Below are positions 22,891 to 31,110 of a stretch of 35,662 bases of DNA, piece by piece (positions within the stretch are counted from its first letter, which is position 1; every line of letters begins with the position of its first letter). Under the pieces are notes generated by a model. The model searched no databases, was not told the origin of the DNA, and saw nothing but the letters and a program-made list of their open reading frames with translations. This stretch comes from Bacteroidota bacterium. GTDB taxonomy: Bacteria; Bacteroidota; Bacteroidia; Flavobacteriales; Weeksellaceae. A program made the translations under genes and the position numbers. The stretch spans positions 1-35,662 of the forward strand of contig JAEXBA010000062.1 in the NCBI GenBank assembly GCA_023457935.1. The letters are read 5' to 3'.

Positions 22891-23883
22891 TTATCCGTTC
22901 AGTAAGACCGCTGCTTCCTTTGCGGCATAGGTGAAGATCATGTCGGTACCGGCTCTTTTTATACAGGTCAGCGACTCGATGATGGCTTTGTCGTTATCCA
23001 GCCAACCGTTCTGCGCTGCCGCTTTCAGCATTGCATATTCCCCTGAAACATTGTAGACCGCAATGGGCAAATCTATCGCTTCGCGTACTTTTGCAACAAT
23101 GTCAAGATAAGGCATTCCCGGTTTAATCATAATGATGTCCGCGCCTTCGTCGATATCTTTATATACTTCATTTAGAGCTTCGCGCGAATTATGGAAATCC
23201 ATCTGATAGGTTTTCTTGTCTTTCGGAATTTCCACAGTGTCTTTCGGAGCACTGTCAAGCGCACTTCGGAACGGACCGTAAAACGAACTTGCATACTTTG
23301 CGGCATAGCTCAGAATTCCAACATTAATGTGGCCGCTTTCTTCCAAAGCTTCGCGTATCGCAGCAATACGGCCGTCCATCATATCACTTGGAGCCACAAT
23401 GTCTGCGCCAGCTTCAGCATGTGAAACCGACATCATGGCGAGTGCTTCATTGGTGGCGTCGTTGTCGATTTGGCCGTTTGTAATTATACCGTCGTGACCA
23501 TACACTGAGTACGGATCCAAAGCCACATCCGGCATAATCACCATTTCAGGAACAGCATTCCTGATTTCACGGATGGTCCTCTGCATTAAACCGTCTTTAT
23601 TCCAGGCTTCTTTGCCGGTATTGTCCTTTAAATCTTCGGAAACTTTCATGTAAAGGTTGACTGCTTTTACGCCCAATGCAGAAAGTTCACGGCATTCTTT
23701 CACTGTTAAATCAATACTTCTTCTGAAAATTCCGGGCATTGATGGGATGGCTTCCTCTTTGTTTTCCCCCTCCATCACGAACACCGGCATTACAAAATCG
23801 GAAGGTGTAAGAACAGTTTCACGTACCAGACTTCTGATGCTTTCGCTGGTGCGGAGCCTTCTGTTTCTTGAAAATATAATCAT
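22891..23883 (-). CDS. hemB: delta-aminolevulinic acid dehydratase (porphobilinogen synthase)
   Basis: A 330-residue cytosolic enzyme condensing two 5-aminolevulinate molecules to porphobilinogen in haem synthesis. The two active-site lysines are K196 (SYAAKYASS) and K254 (IMIKPGMPY). The metal loop at residues 118-131 reads MPDVALDPYSVYGHDG and has no cysteines, so this is the zinc-independent, magnesium-responsive form rather than the E. coli-type zinc enzyme (family knowledge). Length is normal. A TAAATTTG box lies 28 bases before the ATG. No other haem gene is nearby. Confidence 0.96.
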   Translation of the reverse strand: MIIFSRNRRLRTSESIRSLVRETVLTPSDFVMPVFVMEGENKEEAIPSMPGIFRRSIDLTVKECRELSALGVKAVNLYMKVSEDLKDNTGKEAWNKDGLMQRTIREIRNAVPEMVIMPDVALDPYSVYGHDGIITNGQIDNDATNEALAMMSVSHAEAGADIVAPSDMMDGRIAAIREALEESGHINVGILSYAAKYASSFYGPFRSALDSAPKDTVEIPKDKKTYQMDFHNSREALNEVYKDIDEGADIIMIKPGMPYLDIVAKVREAIDLPIAVYNVSGEYAMLKAAAQNGWLDNDKAIIESLTCIKRAGTDMIFTYAAKEAAVLLNG

Positions 23884-23911
23884 TGGAATAGATTTTGAAT
23901 TGATAATTCTG

Positions 23912-23919
23912 CAAATTTA
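23912..23919 (-). promoter_or_regulatory. -7 box of the hemB promoter
   Basis: The minus strand reads TAAATTTG, an exact TAnnTTTG match, 28 bases before the hemB ATG. Confidence 0.55.
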
Positions 23920-23942
23920 AGGATACTTTAACTAAAAAACTA

Positions 23943-23973
23943 TTGCACAGTAGTGTGAAAGTATCTAAATTCG
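23943..23973 (+). promoter_or_regulatory. probable promoter of the T9SS sorting-domain gene
   Basis: TTG (23943-23945), a 20-base spacer and TAAATTCG (23966-23973), one mismatch from TAnnTTTG. Transcription would begin near 23980. Confidence 0.4.
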
Positions 23974-23982
23974 CCATTATAA

Positions 23983-23995
23983 TGTATATTATACA
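23983..23995. promoter_or_regulatory. palindrome TGTATA-T-TATACA before the sorting-domain gene
   Basis: A 13-base odd palindrome with perfect six-base arms sits between the probable promoter and the ATG at 24005. It could be an operator or a short RNA hairpin near the transcript start. It is AT-rich, so chance is possible. Confidence 0.35.
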
Positions 23996-24004
23996 CCGAT
24001 TCGA

Positions 24005-24358
24005 ATGAAGAAAGTTTTATTATTGATGTTATTTTTCGGTCTTTTCCTTGGGTTCGGCGGCGACGCTAAAGCCCAGACTATAAAGGAACCGAATGCAGCA
24101 ATCCAGAAGGTTGATGACGGAGTTCTGTTGGCTTATCCAAATCCCGCAAAGGAATTTGTGATTATTAAAGCCAAAGACAGCGATATCAAAATCAAAAGTG
24201 TTTCCTTTTACTCTATCTTGGGAATGCAGGTTTTGGTTTATAATGTAAACATGAATGCCGCAGAAATCAGTCTCCAAAAACTGAGACCGGGAAAATACCT
24301 GATGAAATACTCGCTGAGCGACGGCACCACCAAAGTGAAACAGATTATCAAACAATAA
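24005..24358 (+). CDS. minimal T9SS type A sorting-domain protein
   Basis: A 117-residue protein made of a signal peptide (1-23, ending AKA), a linker of about 19 residues (24-42) and a type A C-terminal sorting domain (43-117). The domain opens with YPNPAKEFVII, has YSILGMQV in the middle, carries LRPGKYLMKY and ends KVKQIIKQ. This domain normally sends large cargo through the type IX secretion system and is then removed, yet here almost no cargo precedes it. It may be a decoy, a small secreted peptide carrier, or the remnant of a larger secreted protein. It is monocistronic, with its own terminator. Confidence 0.88.
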   Translation: MKKVLLLMLFFGLFLGFGGDAKAQTIKEPNAAIQKVDDGVLLAYPNPAKEFVIIKAKDSDIKIKSVSFYSILGMQVLVYNVNMNAAEISLQKLRPGKYLMKYSLSDGTTKVKQIIKQ

Positions 24359-24362
24359 ACAG

Positions 24363-24391
24363 AATCCTGAAGAAATTCAGGATTTCTTTTT
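24363..24391 (+). terminator. terminator of the sorting-domain gene
   Basis: AATCCTGAA (24363-24371), loop GAAA, TTCAGGATT (24376-24384) and then TTCTTTTT. It is a nine-pair stem starting five bases past the stop codon. Confidence 0.9.
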
Positions 24392-24465
24392 GGCGGAAAC
24401 TAAAGAAATGCCTGCCGTTTTTTCCGTAACTTTCGCAGAATTTATTTTGAACTTTTACAGTGACT

Positions 24466-25374
24466 ATGCTTGTAGCCGAAAACGTTACCAAAACCTATAA
24501 TGCCGGACAGAAGATTGCGCTTTCCGATTTCAGTATTGAAGTACCGAAAGGCAGTATTTACGGACTTCTCGGACCGAATGGCGCAGGAAAGACCTCGTTT
24601 ATCCGAATTATCAACCAGATTACTCAGGCCGATTCCGGAGAAGTTTTTATTGACGGTGAAAAACTGAAAAACAGCCACATTCAGGATATTGGTTATATGC
24701 CGGAAGAGCGCGGACTGTATAAAAACATGACCATTGGCGACCAGCTTCTGTACTTCGGGGAACTGAAAGGAATGAGTAAAAACGAAGCGCTTCACGAGGC
24801 CAAATACTGGTTTGAACAGCTGCAGATTGATCAGTGGTGGAAGAAAAAGCTTTCAGAACTTTCAAAAGGAATGGCGCAGAAAATCCAGTTTGTGGTGACT
24901 GTTCTGCATAAGCCGAAACTTCTGATACTGGATGAGCCTTTTTCGGGATTTGACCCTGTGAATGCCAACCTGATCAAGGATCAGATTCTGAACCTTAAAG
25001 CCAACGGCACAACGGTGATTCTTTCGACACACAGAATGGAAAGTGTTGAAGAAATGTGTGATTACGTTGCGCTAATCAATAATTCCAGAAAAATAATTGA
25101 CGGAAAAGTATTTGATGTTCGCGAAAAATTCAAGAAAAATATTTTTGGAGTTACGCTTGCCAGTGCAGACCGCGAGAGGTTTACACAGTTTCAGGAAGCG
25201 CACGGTATCAGCCAAATATCAGATGAAAACGGACTGCTTTCTTTTGAAATCAGAAATACTGAAGACCAGAACCAGCTGCTTTCGGAACTGATAAAAATAG
25301 GTAAAATACGTTCTTTTGATGAAAAGATTCCAAGTATGAATGAAGTGTTTATTAATGCCGTAAGTGAAAATTAA
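24466..25374 (+). CDS. ABC transporter ATPase, NatA-like
   Basis: A 302-residue ABC ATPase: Walker A GPNGAGKT (36-43), signature ELSKGMAQKIQ, Walker B KLLILDEPFSGFDP and switch STHRMESVE. A C-terminal domain of about 80 residues follows (DUF4162-like), as in Bacillus NatA and YhaQ. The adjacent permease fits the NatB/YhaP family, so the pair should be an exporter; Na+ is the best-known substrate of the family but is not shown here. I chose the ATG at 24466 rather than a GTG two codons earlier. The stop codon directly abuts the permease ATG. Confidence 0.9.
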   Translation: MLVAENVTKTYNAGQKIALSDFSIEVPKGSIYGLLGPNGAGKTSFIRIINQITQADSGEVFIDGEKLKNSHIQDIGYMPEERGLYKNMTIGDQLLYFGELKGMSKNEALHEAKYWFEQLQIDQWWKKKLSELSKGMAQKIQFVVTVLHKPKLLILDEPFSGFDPVNANLIKDQILNLKANGTTVILSTHRMESVEEMCDYVALINNSRKIIDGKVFDVREKFKKNIFGVTLASADRERFTQFQEAHGISQISDENGLLSFEIRNTEDQNQLLSELIKIGKIRSFDEKIPSMNEVFINAVSEN

Positions 25375-26685
25375 ATGAAGAATATTCTGCTGATTACAAA
25401 GAGAGAGTTTCTCACACAGGTGAAGAAAAAATCCTTCATCATCCTCACCGTTCTGGCTCCGATACTGATGATCGCCTTTGGCGCTTTTATCGCATTCATG
25501 CTGAAAGCCAATGAAACTGAAACCACCATCAACGTTATAGACAAAAGCGGATTCTTCAAAAATGCAATGAAATCCGATGAAAACCTGAAATATATATTTG
25601 TTCCTGCGGTTTCGGAAAAACAGCTCACAGCCGGTTTGAAAGATATGGAAGGAACAGCCGGACTTCTGATTATTGCGCCTATCCAGAACAATAATTTTGA
25701 TGAACTGGAGAAAAACTCCAAGCTCATTCTGAACAATAAAATCGGGTTTGATACCAAACAGCAGATTATTGCTGACCTCTCAGAGGTTGTGCGGAAAGAA
25801 AAAATCCGCGCGCTTGATATTCAGGAGGATCAGATCATCAATCTGGACAGAAAGTTTGAACTCAACACCGAAAGTATTTCAGAAGATTCAAAAGTAGATT
25901 CCGATCTGGATTTTGGGGTGAAATACGGCCTCGGAATGGTTCTGATGTATGCAACCTTCATGTTTATCATTATTTACGGGGTTCGCGTAATGCGAAGCGT
26001 TCTCGAGGAAAAAAACAACCGCGTTGTGGAAATCATCATTTCATCGGTAAAGCCTTTTGAACTGATGATGGGCAAGATTCTGGGTGTTACTTTTGTAGCG
26101 CTTACGCAGTTTATTGTCTGGATTGCAATGGCCGTAATTGGCGCCCTTTTTCTGAATACAGGTTTCGCTGCCATGAAAAGCCAAATGCCGGCAGGAAGTG
26201 AGGAAGTGGTGAATCAGATGGATTTTCCGCAGCTTGCTGCAGAGATTTCGCATACACTGCTCAACATGAATTTCCCGCTGATTATCATCGTTTTTATCTT
26301 TTTCTTCCTTCTTGGCTATATTTTTTACAGTTCCATGTATGCCGCCATTGGCTCCGCGGTTGACAATGAAACGGAAACACAGCAGTTTACTTTATTTGCG
26401 ATCATTCCGTTGATGATCGGCATGTACGGAAGTTTTACAATCATCAACAATCCGGACGGACCGATGGGTTTCTGGCTGTCGATTATTCCCTTCACATCAC
26501 CCGTTGCAATGGTGGCGAGAATACCTTTCGGAGTTCCGATGTGGCAGATTCTGCTTTCGATGGCGCTGCTGATTCTGTCGACGCTTTTAATGGTTTATAT
26601 CGCCGCGAAGGTTTATCGTGTAGGAATTCTGATGTACGGAAACAAAGCGACAATGAAGGAACTCTGGAAGTGGATCCGAAACTGA
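25375..26685 (+). CDS. ABC transporter permease, NatB/YhaP-like
   Basis: A 436-residue membrane protein of the ABC-2 type. A first helix lies near residues 20-42 (FIILTVLAPILMIAFG), then a large extracytoplasmic domain (about 45-180), then five or six helices in the C-terminal half. RVMRSVLEEKNNRVVEII, a stretch common to NatB-type permeases, lies after the second helix. It starts immediately after the stop codon of the ATPase gene (zero gap), so the two subunits are coupled in translation. Function depends on that ATPase; the substrate is not known from sequence. The pair ends at a 12-bp GC-rich terminator. Confidence 0.9.
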   Translation: MKNILLITKREFLTQVKKKSFIILTVLAPILMIAFGAFIAFMLKANETETTINVIDKSGFFKNAMKSDENLKYIFVPAVSEKQLTAGLKDMEGTAGLLIIAPIQNNNFDELEKNSKLILNNKIGFDTKQQIIADLSEVVRKEKIRALDIQEDQIINLDRKFELNTESISEDSKVDSDLDFGVKYGLGMVLMYATFMFIIIYGVRVMRSVLEEKNNRVVEIIISSVKPFELMMGKILGVTFVALTQFIVWIAMAVIGALFLNTGFAAMKSQMPAGSEEVVNQMDFPQLAAEISHTLLNMNFPLIIIVFIFFFLLGYIFYSSMYAAIGSAVDNETETQQFTLFAIIPLMIGMYGSFTIINNPDGPMGFWLSIIPFTSPVAMVARIPFGVPMWQILLSMALLILSTLLMVYIAAKVYRVGILMYGNKATMKELWKWIRN

Positions 26686-26700
26686 TTGTACAGCATATTT

Positions 26701-26741
26701 AAAAATTTCGGCGCGCCCTGTGGGCGCGCCGAATTTTTTTT
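26701..26741. terminator. strong bidirectional terminator
   Basis: TTCGGCGCGCCC (26707-26718), loop TGT, GGGCGCGCCGAA (26722-26733), then eight T, with an A-run on the other side. It is a perfect 12-bp, very GC-rich stem between the ABC operon and the convergent beta-barrel gene. Confidence 0.9.
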
Positions 26742-26754
26742 ATTCCAGTAAGAA

Positions 26755-27423
26755 TTAATCAAAAATATAGGAAACTCCTACACTCAAAACGTGTTCTTTC
26801 TTGGATTTCTGGATATTAGGATCTGTTCCAGGTTCGTTCATCAGGTTTTTATACACATTCAGCAAACCCAGGTCATACTTTCCGTGAATTTCAAACTTTC
26901 TCTTGTAGCTGAAACCCAAACCGAATCCAAGTGCCATATTGAATGAAGACGCCTTACCGTTCACACCTGGAAAAGCATCCAGCTGTTCCGTTCCGTAATA
27001 AGGTCTTGAAACCGGCGCATCGGTAACCTTCTGGTTCACAAGAAAGTTAAATCTTGGTCCAAACATTCCGAAAAACTCTGATTCTGCTTCAGAAAAATAT
27101 CCTTTCAGGTAAACAGGCAGGGAAATGTAATTGTTGGCATACTTTGCATCGTAACCGTCCGCTCCTTTTGCATCTTTGTTTTTACCGGATTCTCCCGCTC
27201 CGTAATAAACCAGCTCGGGCTGCAGGTAAAACTGATCATTCTTATCGATCGGAATCAGTGCCAAAGCACCTGCCTGAAAAGAATACAGCGGTCCGGAAGG
27301 ATTGTGTGCATTACGGATTCTGGAATAATTCAGACCTCCGGTAACACCAAACCTTGTCTGGTCGAGCTGCGCAAAAGTAAGCCCTGAAAGCAGTACTGCA
27401 GTTCCTAAGATTAACTTTTTCAT
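26755..27423 (-). CDS. outer-membrane beta-barrel protein (PorT/OMP_b-brl-like)
   Basis: A 222-residue exported protein with a signal peptide (MKKLILGTAVLLSGLTFAQ, cleaved before LDQ). It has alternating strands typical of small eight-stranded barrels: GVTGGLNYSRIR, FYLQPELVYYGAG, NYISLPVYLKGYF and ALGFGLGFSYKRKFEIHGKY. The final strand ends in phenylalanine (HVLSVGVSYIFD), a BAM-type signal plus one residue. The exact role is unknown. It starts only 17 bases after the sucD stop, so it may be read through from that gene; I see no promoter box of its own. Confidence 0.88.
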   Translation of the reverse strand: MKKLILGTAVLLSGLTFAQLDQTRFGVTGGLNYSRIRNAHNPSGPLYSFQAGALALIPIDKNDQFYLQPELVYYGAGESGKNKDAKGADGYDAKYANNYISLPVYLKGYFSEAESEFFGMFGPRFNFLVNQKVTDAPVSRPYYGTEQLDAFPGVNGKASSFNMALGFGLGFSYKRKFEIHGKYDLGLLNVYKNLMNEPGTDPNIQKSKKEHVLSVGVSYIFD

Positions 27424-27440
27424 GTATTGTGTTTAAAGGA

Positions 27441-28313
27441 TTAACCTAAAATTTTAGCAACCGTTTCACCGATATCTGCCGGAGAGTCCACAACGTTGAT
27501 TCCGTTTTCTCTCATAATTGCCATTTTTGCCTGTGCAGTATCTTCATCACCACCAACAATTGCTCCTGCGTGGCCCATTGTTCTTCCTTTTGGCGCCGTT
27601 TGGCCTGCGATGAAACCTACAACCGGTTTGCTGGATCCGCTTGCTTTGTACCATCTTGCCGCTTCAGCTTCCAAAGAACCACCAATTTCTCCGATCATTA
27701 CAACTGCTTCCGTTTCAGGATCGTTGATGAAAAGTTCCAAAGCTTCTTTTGTAGTTGTACCGATGATTGGGTCTCCACCGATTCCGATTGCAGTTGAAAC
27801 ACCGTAACCGGCTCTAACAACCTGATCAGCGGCTTCATACGTTAAAGTTCCTGATTTTGAAACGATTCCCACTTTACCTTTCTTGAAAACGAAACCTGGC
27901 ATAATACCGATTTTTGCTTCATCAGAAGTGATCACTCCCGGACAGTTCGGCCCGATCAAACGGCAGTCTCTGTCAGCGATATAAGATTTTACTTTTACCA
28001 TATCAGCAATAGGAATTCCTTCTGTAATACAAACAATCACTTTGATTCCTGCGTCCGCAGCTTCCATAATTGCATCAGCAGCAAATGCCGGCGGTACGAA
28101 AATGATGGAAACGTTAGCGCCTGCTTTTTCCACAGCTTCTGCAACAGAGTTGAAAACCGGCTTTCCAAGGTGTTCAGTTCCACCTTTACCCGGAGTTACA
28201 CCGCCAACAACGTTGGTTCCGTATTCAATCATCTGTTCTGCGTGGAAAGTTCCTTCAGTTCCTGTGAATCCCTGTACGATTACTTTAGAATCTTTGTTTA
28301 CTAATACTGACAT
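27441..28313 (-). CDS. sucD: succinate-CoA ligase alpha subunit
   Basis: A 290-residue TCA-cycle enzyme subunit that, with SucC, converts succinyl-CoA to succinate while making ATP or GTP. The CoA-binding N-terminal fold starts QGFTGTEGTFHAEQM. The phosphohistidine is H248 in TMGHAGAIVGG, and the GPNCPGVI stretch is intact. The beta subunit gene sucC is not adjacent, so the two subunits are encoded apart, as I recall for related flavobacteria. A TAAATTTG promoter box sits 42 bases before the ATG. Confidence 0.96.
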   Translation of the reverse strand: MSVLVNKDSKVIVQGFTGTEGTFHAEQMIEYGTNVVGGVTPGKGGTEHLGKPVFNSVAEAVEKAGANVSIIFVPPAFAADAIMEAADAGIKVIVCITEGIPIADMVKVKSYIADRDCRLIGPNCPGVITSDEAKIGIMPGFVFKKGKVGIVSKSGTLTYEAADQVVRAGYGVSTAIGIGGDPIIGTTTKEALELFINDPETEAVVMIGEIGGSLEAEAARWYKASGSSKPVVGFIAGQTAPKGRTMGHAGAIVGGDEDTAQAKMAIMRENGINVVDSPADIGETVAKILG

Positions 28314-28355
28314 TTTGTTTTTATTTAATTTATTTTTCTAAAATTTTGAGATTGA

Positions 28356-28363
28356 CAAATTTA
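28356..28363 (-). promoter_or_regulatory. -7 box of the sucD promoter
   Basis: The minus strand reads TAAATTTG, an exact TAnnTTTG match, followed by an AT-rich leader of about 35 bases to the sucD ATG. Confidence 0.5.
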
Positions 28364-28404
28364 ATCAAATCCAGCGGAAAAACCGCCCGATTGAGCCATC
28401 GATT

Positions 28405-29304
28405 TTACAAATTCTTAAGTTTTACTTCCTTGCGCAGATAATCCCGGAACTCCTCTGCAAGGAAACCGAAATAGGTACCTTTCTTAAGATCGCGGTTTAC
28501 TCCGCATTTTGCCAGAAGTACGGTTCCGCTTTCAACACGTACGCCGGAAGCCATTCCCACCTGTCCCCAAATCGTTACTTCATCTTCAATAATGCAGCAG
28601 CCGGCAATTCCGGTTTGCGAAGCAATCAGGCATTTTTTGCCGATAACGGTGTCATGGCCAATCTGAATCTGGTTGTCCATAACCGAACCTTCACCAATCA
28701 CGGTTGAGGCCGTTACGCCGCGGTCAATCGTACAGCCGTTACCGATTTCAACGTTATTTTCAATTACGACATTTCCTACCGAAATCAAACGGTCGAAATT
28801 ACCGTCAAGTTTTCTGTAGTAAAACGCTTCACCGCCCAAAACAGTATTGGCCTGAATGACAACATTGTCGCCAATTACCGTGCGGTCTCCAATGACTACA
28901 TTCGGAAAGATATGGCAGTTTCTCCCGATGGTAACATCATTTCCGATGGTAACGGAAGGGTGGATTTTTGTTCCGTCTCCCACTTCCAGATCATGAAGTT
29001 CTTCAGTAAAGTTTGAAATTCTGGTGAAATGCGTATTGATTTTATTGAAATCACGGAAAGGATCATCAGAAATGAGCAGTGCTTTTCCTCCCGGACAATC
29101 CACTTCCTTATCAATTAAAATAACGGTAGCAGCAGAATTCAGCGCTTTATCATAGTATTTCGGATGGTTTACGAAAACAATTTCTCCCGGCTGAACCATG
29201 TGGATTTCATTGGTTCCCAAAACGGGAAAATTCTCATCTCCGACATATTGAGCTCCGATAAGACCGGCAATATTTTTCAGAGTTTGCGGATGTTGGAATG
29301 TCAT
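28405..29304 (-). CDS. second LpxD-like acyltransferase (left-handed beta-helix)
   Basis: A 299-residue hexapeptide-repeat protein of the LpxD family. The N-terminal uridine-binding-like domain (about 1-95) precedes a beta-helix with about ten imperfect hexads (VTIGNDVTIGRNCHIFPNVVIG). The likely catalytic histidine is kept in NQIQIGHDTVIG. It is shorter than the LpxD at 32.5-33.5 kb and shares the same gene cluster. I chose the ATG at 29304 (MTFQHPQTLKN); the upstream frame runs through the efp terminator. It may acylate UDP-GlcN or another amino sugar. LpxD function itself probably belongs to the other copy. Confidence 0.88.
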   Translation of the reverse strand: MTFQHPQTLKNIAGLIGAQYVGDENFPVLGTNEIHMVQPGEIVFVNHPKYYDKALNSAATVILIDKEVDCPGGKALLISDDPFRDFNKINTHFTRISNFTEELHDLEVGDGTKIHPSVTIGNDVTIGRNCHIFPNVVIGDRTVIGDNVVIQANTVLGGEAFYYRKLDGNFDRLISVGNVVIENNVEIGNGCTIDRGVTASTVIGEGSVMDNQIQIGHDTVIGKKCLIASQTGIAGCCIIEDEVTIWGQVGMASGVRVESGTVLLAKCGVNRDLKKGTYFGFLAEEFRDYLRKEVKLKNL

Positions 29305-29329
29305 TGAAAAAATTTGAGCATAAAAATAC

Positions 29330-29361
29330 AAAAATCGGCTCACATTGCTGTGAACCGATTT
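29330..29361 (-). terminator. terminator after efp
   Basis: On the minus strand AAATCGG (29361-29355) pairs with CCGATTT (29338-29332), extended inward by TCAC/GTGA past one mismatch, and a short T-run follows. It separates efp from the second lpxD-like gene, allowing partial uncoupling of the cluster. Confidence 0.65.
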
Positions 29362-29380
29362 CTGAAAATGCTGTGAGGAA

Positions 29381-29947
29381 TTACTCTTTTACTCTTTCAA
29401 GGTAAGATCCGTCTTCGGTATTTACTTTAATTTTGTCGCCTGCCTCGATGAAAAGCGGAACCATAACTCTTGCTCCTGTTTCCACGATTGCGCTTTTCAA
29501 AGCATTGGTTGCTGTATTTCCTTTTACTCCCGGATCAGCCTCAATTACATCAAGATAAACCGTTGGAGGAATTTCAGCAGAAAGCGGAGTTTCATCAGCT
29601 TCTTTAAGAATGATGGTTACTTCTTCGCCTGCTTTCATAAACTGTGCATTTTCAATCATATCCTTATTCAGGTAAATCTGAGAGAAATCGTCGTTATTCA
29701 TAAAATGGAATCCGTTTTCGTCATCGTACAAATACTGGAATTTTCTTGTAATTACCTTTACTTCATCGATTTTGTGACCTGCAGAAAAAGTATTGTCGAT
29801 TACCTTTCCGTTGGTTACAGATTTCAGTTTTGTTCTTACGAAAGCCGGTCCTTTTCCGGGCTTCACGTGAAGAAATTCAATTACTTTGTAAATATCATTG
29901 CTGTACTCCATGCACATGCCTTTCTTGATATCGTTACTTGTTGCCAT
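29381..29947 (-). CDS. efp: translation elongation factor P
   Basis: A 188-residue protein with the three beta-barrel domains of EF-P, which relieves ribosome stalling at consecutive prolines. The tip loop reads HVKPGKGPAFVRTK, with K32 as the position modified in many bacteria. The C-terminal signature is TGARVMVPLFIEAGDKIKV. The modifying enzyme is not in the window. I chose the ATG at 29947 (MATSNDIKKGM) because upstream codons overlap the preceding gene. The gap to that gene is 16 bases, so efp is probably transcribed with the lipid A genes. Confidence 0.96.
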   Translation of the reverse strand: MATSNDIKKGMCMEYSNDIYKVIEFLHVKPGKGPAFVRTKLKSVTNGKVIDNTFSAGHKIDEVKVITRKFQYLYDDENGFHFMNNDDFSQIYLNKDMIENAQFMKAGEEVTIILKEADETPLSAEIPPTVYLDVIEADPGVKGNTATNALKSAIVETGARVMVPLFIEAGDKIKVNTEDGSYLERVKE

Positions 29948-29963
29948 TAAGTCTAAATATTTA

Positions 29964-30305
29964 TTATTTTTTATTATAAACACGAATTTGCATCAGCATA
30001 TCTCCGGAAGTCTGAACGGGATTCGCATTGAAGCCATTCAGAAAATTCTGCTGCCCAGATGAAATTTTTCTGCCGTTCAGTGGATTGAAATTAATGCTGT
30101 TGCGCCCCAGTTCCTGCTGATTTCTTTTCACTTCAGAACTCCTGTGCCAGTTCCCGGATTGTGAAAGTTCTTTTTTTGAAAAAAAAGAAACAGCGTTGAC
30201 ATTTTGAACCGCAATTGAATCCCTCTTTTTTACAGCTGCCGATTCAGCAGTCTGCGCAAAGCAGAATGCAGAACTACCAAACAAAAGCAAAAAGACAAAT
30301 TTCAT
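29964..30305 (-). CDS. small secreted protein of unknown function
   Basis: A 113-residue protein with a clear signal peptide (MKFVFLLLFGSSAFCFAQ) and a polar, N-, Q- and S-rich mature part with no hydrophobic core (for example NFNPLNGRKISSGQQNFLNG). I do not recognise a family. It sits 7 bases after lpxA and 16 bases before efp, so it is embedded in the operon and probably expressed with it. The signal peptide plus this tight spacing argue that it is a real gene. Low-complexity composition makes distant homologues hard to find. Confidence 0.72.
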   Translation of the reverse strand: MKFVFLLLFGSSAFCFAQTAESAAVKKRDSIAVQNVNAVSFFSKKELSQSGNWHRSSEVKRNQQELGRNSINFNPLNGRKISSGQQNFLNGFNANPVQTSGDMLMQIRVYNKK

Positions 30306-30312
30306 ATTTCTG

Positions 30313-31101
30313 TTATTCCTTTCCGGTGCCGTAACCTTTTACGATTCCACGCGGTGAATTTTTAATGAATTCCAGGATTTCGTCACGTTCGGCTGTTGGC
30401 AGCATTTCTTTTTCAATGATGGAAGAAGCCTGCGTAACATTCATTTTCATCTGGAAAAGATGTCTGTAGATTTTCTGAATTTCAAAGATTTTCTCGTTCG
30501 AGAAACCTCTTCTTCTTAAACCAACCGAGTTGATACCGGCATAACTCATCGGCTCTCTTGCCACTTTTATATACGGCGGAATATCTTTTCTTACTAAAGT
30601 TCCTCCGGAAATCATCACATGTTTACCGATTTTCCCAAACTGATGCACCGCTGAAAGACCGCCCATCACTGTAAAATCACCAATTTCAACGTGGCCTGCA
30701 ACTCCGCAGCCATTTACGATGATGACGTTGTTTCCGATGATACAGTCGTGCGCGATATGAGACGTGGCCATAATCAGACAGTCGTTACCGATTTTGGTAT
30801 ATCCAAGCGCTTTAGTTCCTCTGTTAACCGTTACGCATTCGCGGATTGTAGTATCATTTCCGATGATTACCTGAGTATCTTCACCGTCGAACTTCAGATC
30901 CTGCGGAATCGCTCCGAGAACAGTTCCCGGAAATATCCGGCAGTTTTTACCGATTCTGGTGCCGTCCATAATGGTTACATTCGGGCCGATCCAGGTTCCT
31001 TCACCAATCTGAACGTCAGCGGCAATGGTAGTAAACGGTTCAACAATTACGTTTTTTCCAATTTTTGCACGTTTGTCAACGGCAGCGAGCTGGTGAATCA
31101 T
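30313..31101 (-). CDS. lpxA: UDP-N-acetylglucosamine O-acyltransferase
   Basis: A 262-residue hexapeptide-repeat enzyme that adds the first 3-O-acyl chain to UDP-GlcNAc, the first step of lipid A synthesis. The left-handed beta-helix covers about 1-185, with the catalytic H118 in SHIAHDCIIGNNV. The C-terminal helical domain carries GLRRRGFSNEKIFEIQKIYR. Length matches E. coli LpxA (262). It lies 9 bases after lpxC/fabZ and 7 bases before a small secreted-protein gene, all in one operon. Confidence 0.96.
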   Translation of the reverse strand: MIHQLAAVDKRAKIGKNVIVEPFTTIAADVQIGEGTWIGPNVTIMDGTRIGKNCRIFPGTVLGAIPQDLKFDGEDTQVIIGNDTTIRECVTVNRGTKALGYTKIGNDCLIMATSHIAHDCIIGNNVIIVNGCGVAGHVEIGDFTVMGGLSAVHQFGKIGKHVMISGGTLVRKDIPPYIKVAREPMSYAGINSVGLRRRGFSNEKIFEIQKIYRHLFQMKMNVTQASSIIEKEMLPTAERDEILEFIKNSPRGIVKGYGTGKE

Positions 31102-31110
31102 AGTATCGGA

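Noticed and set aside
28314..28404. possible additional terminator or small gene between the second lpxD-like gene and sucD
   Set aside because: Only the sucD -7 box is supportable; no stable hairpin with a T-run and no open frame of note.
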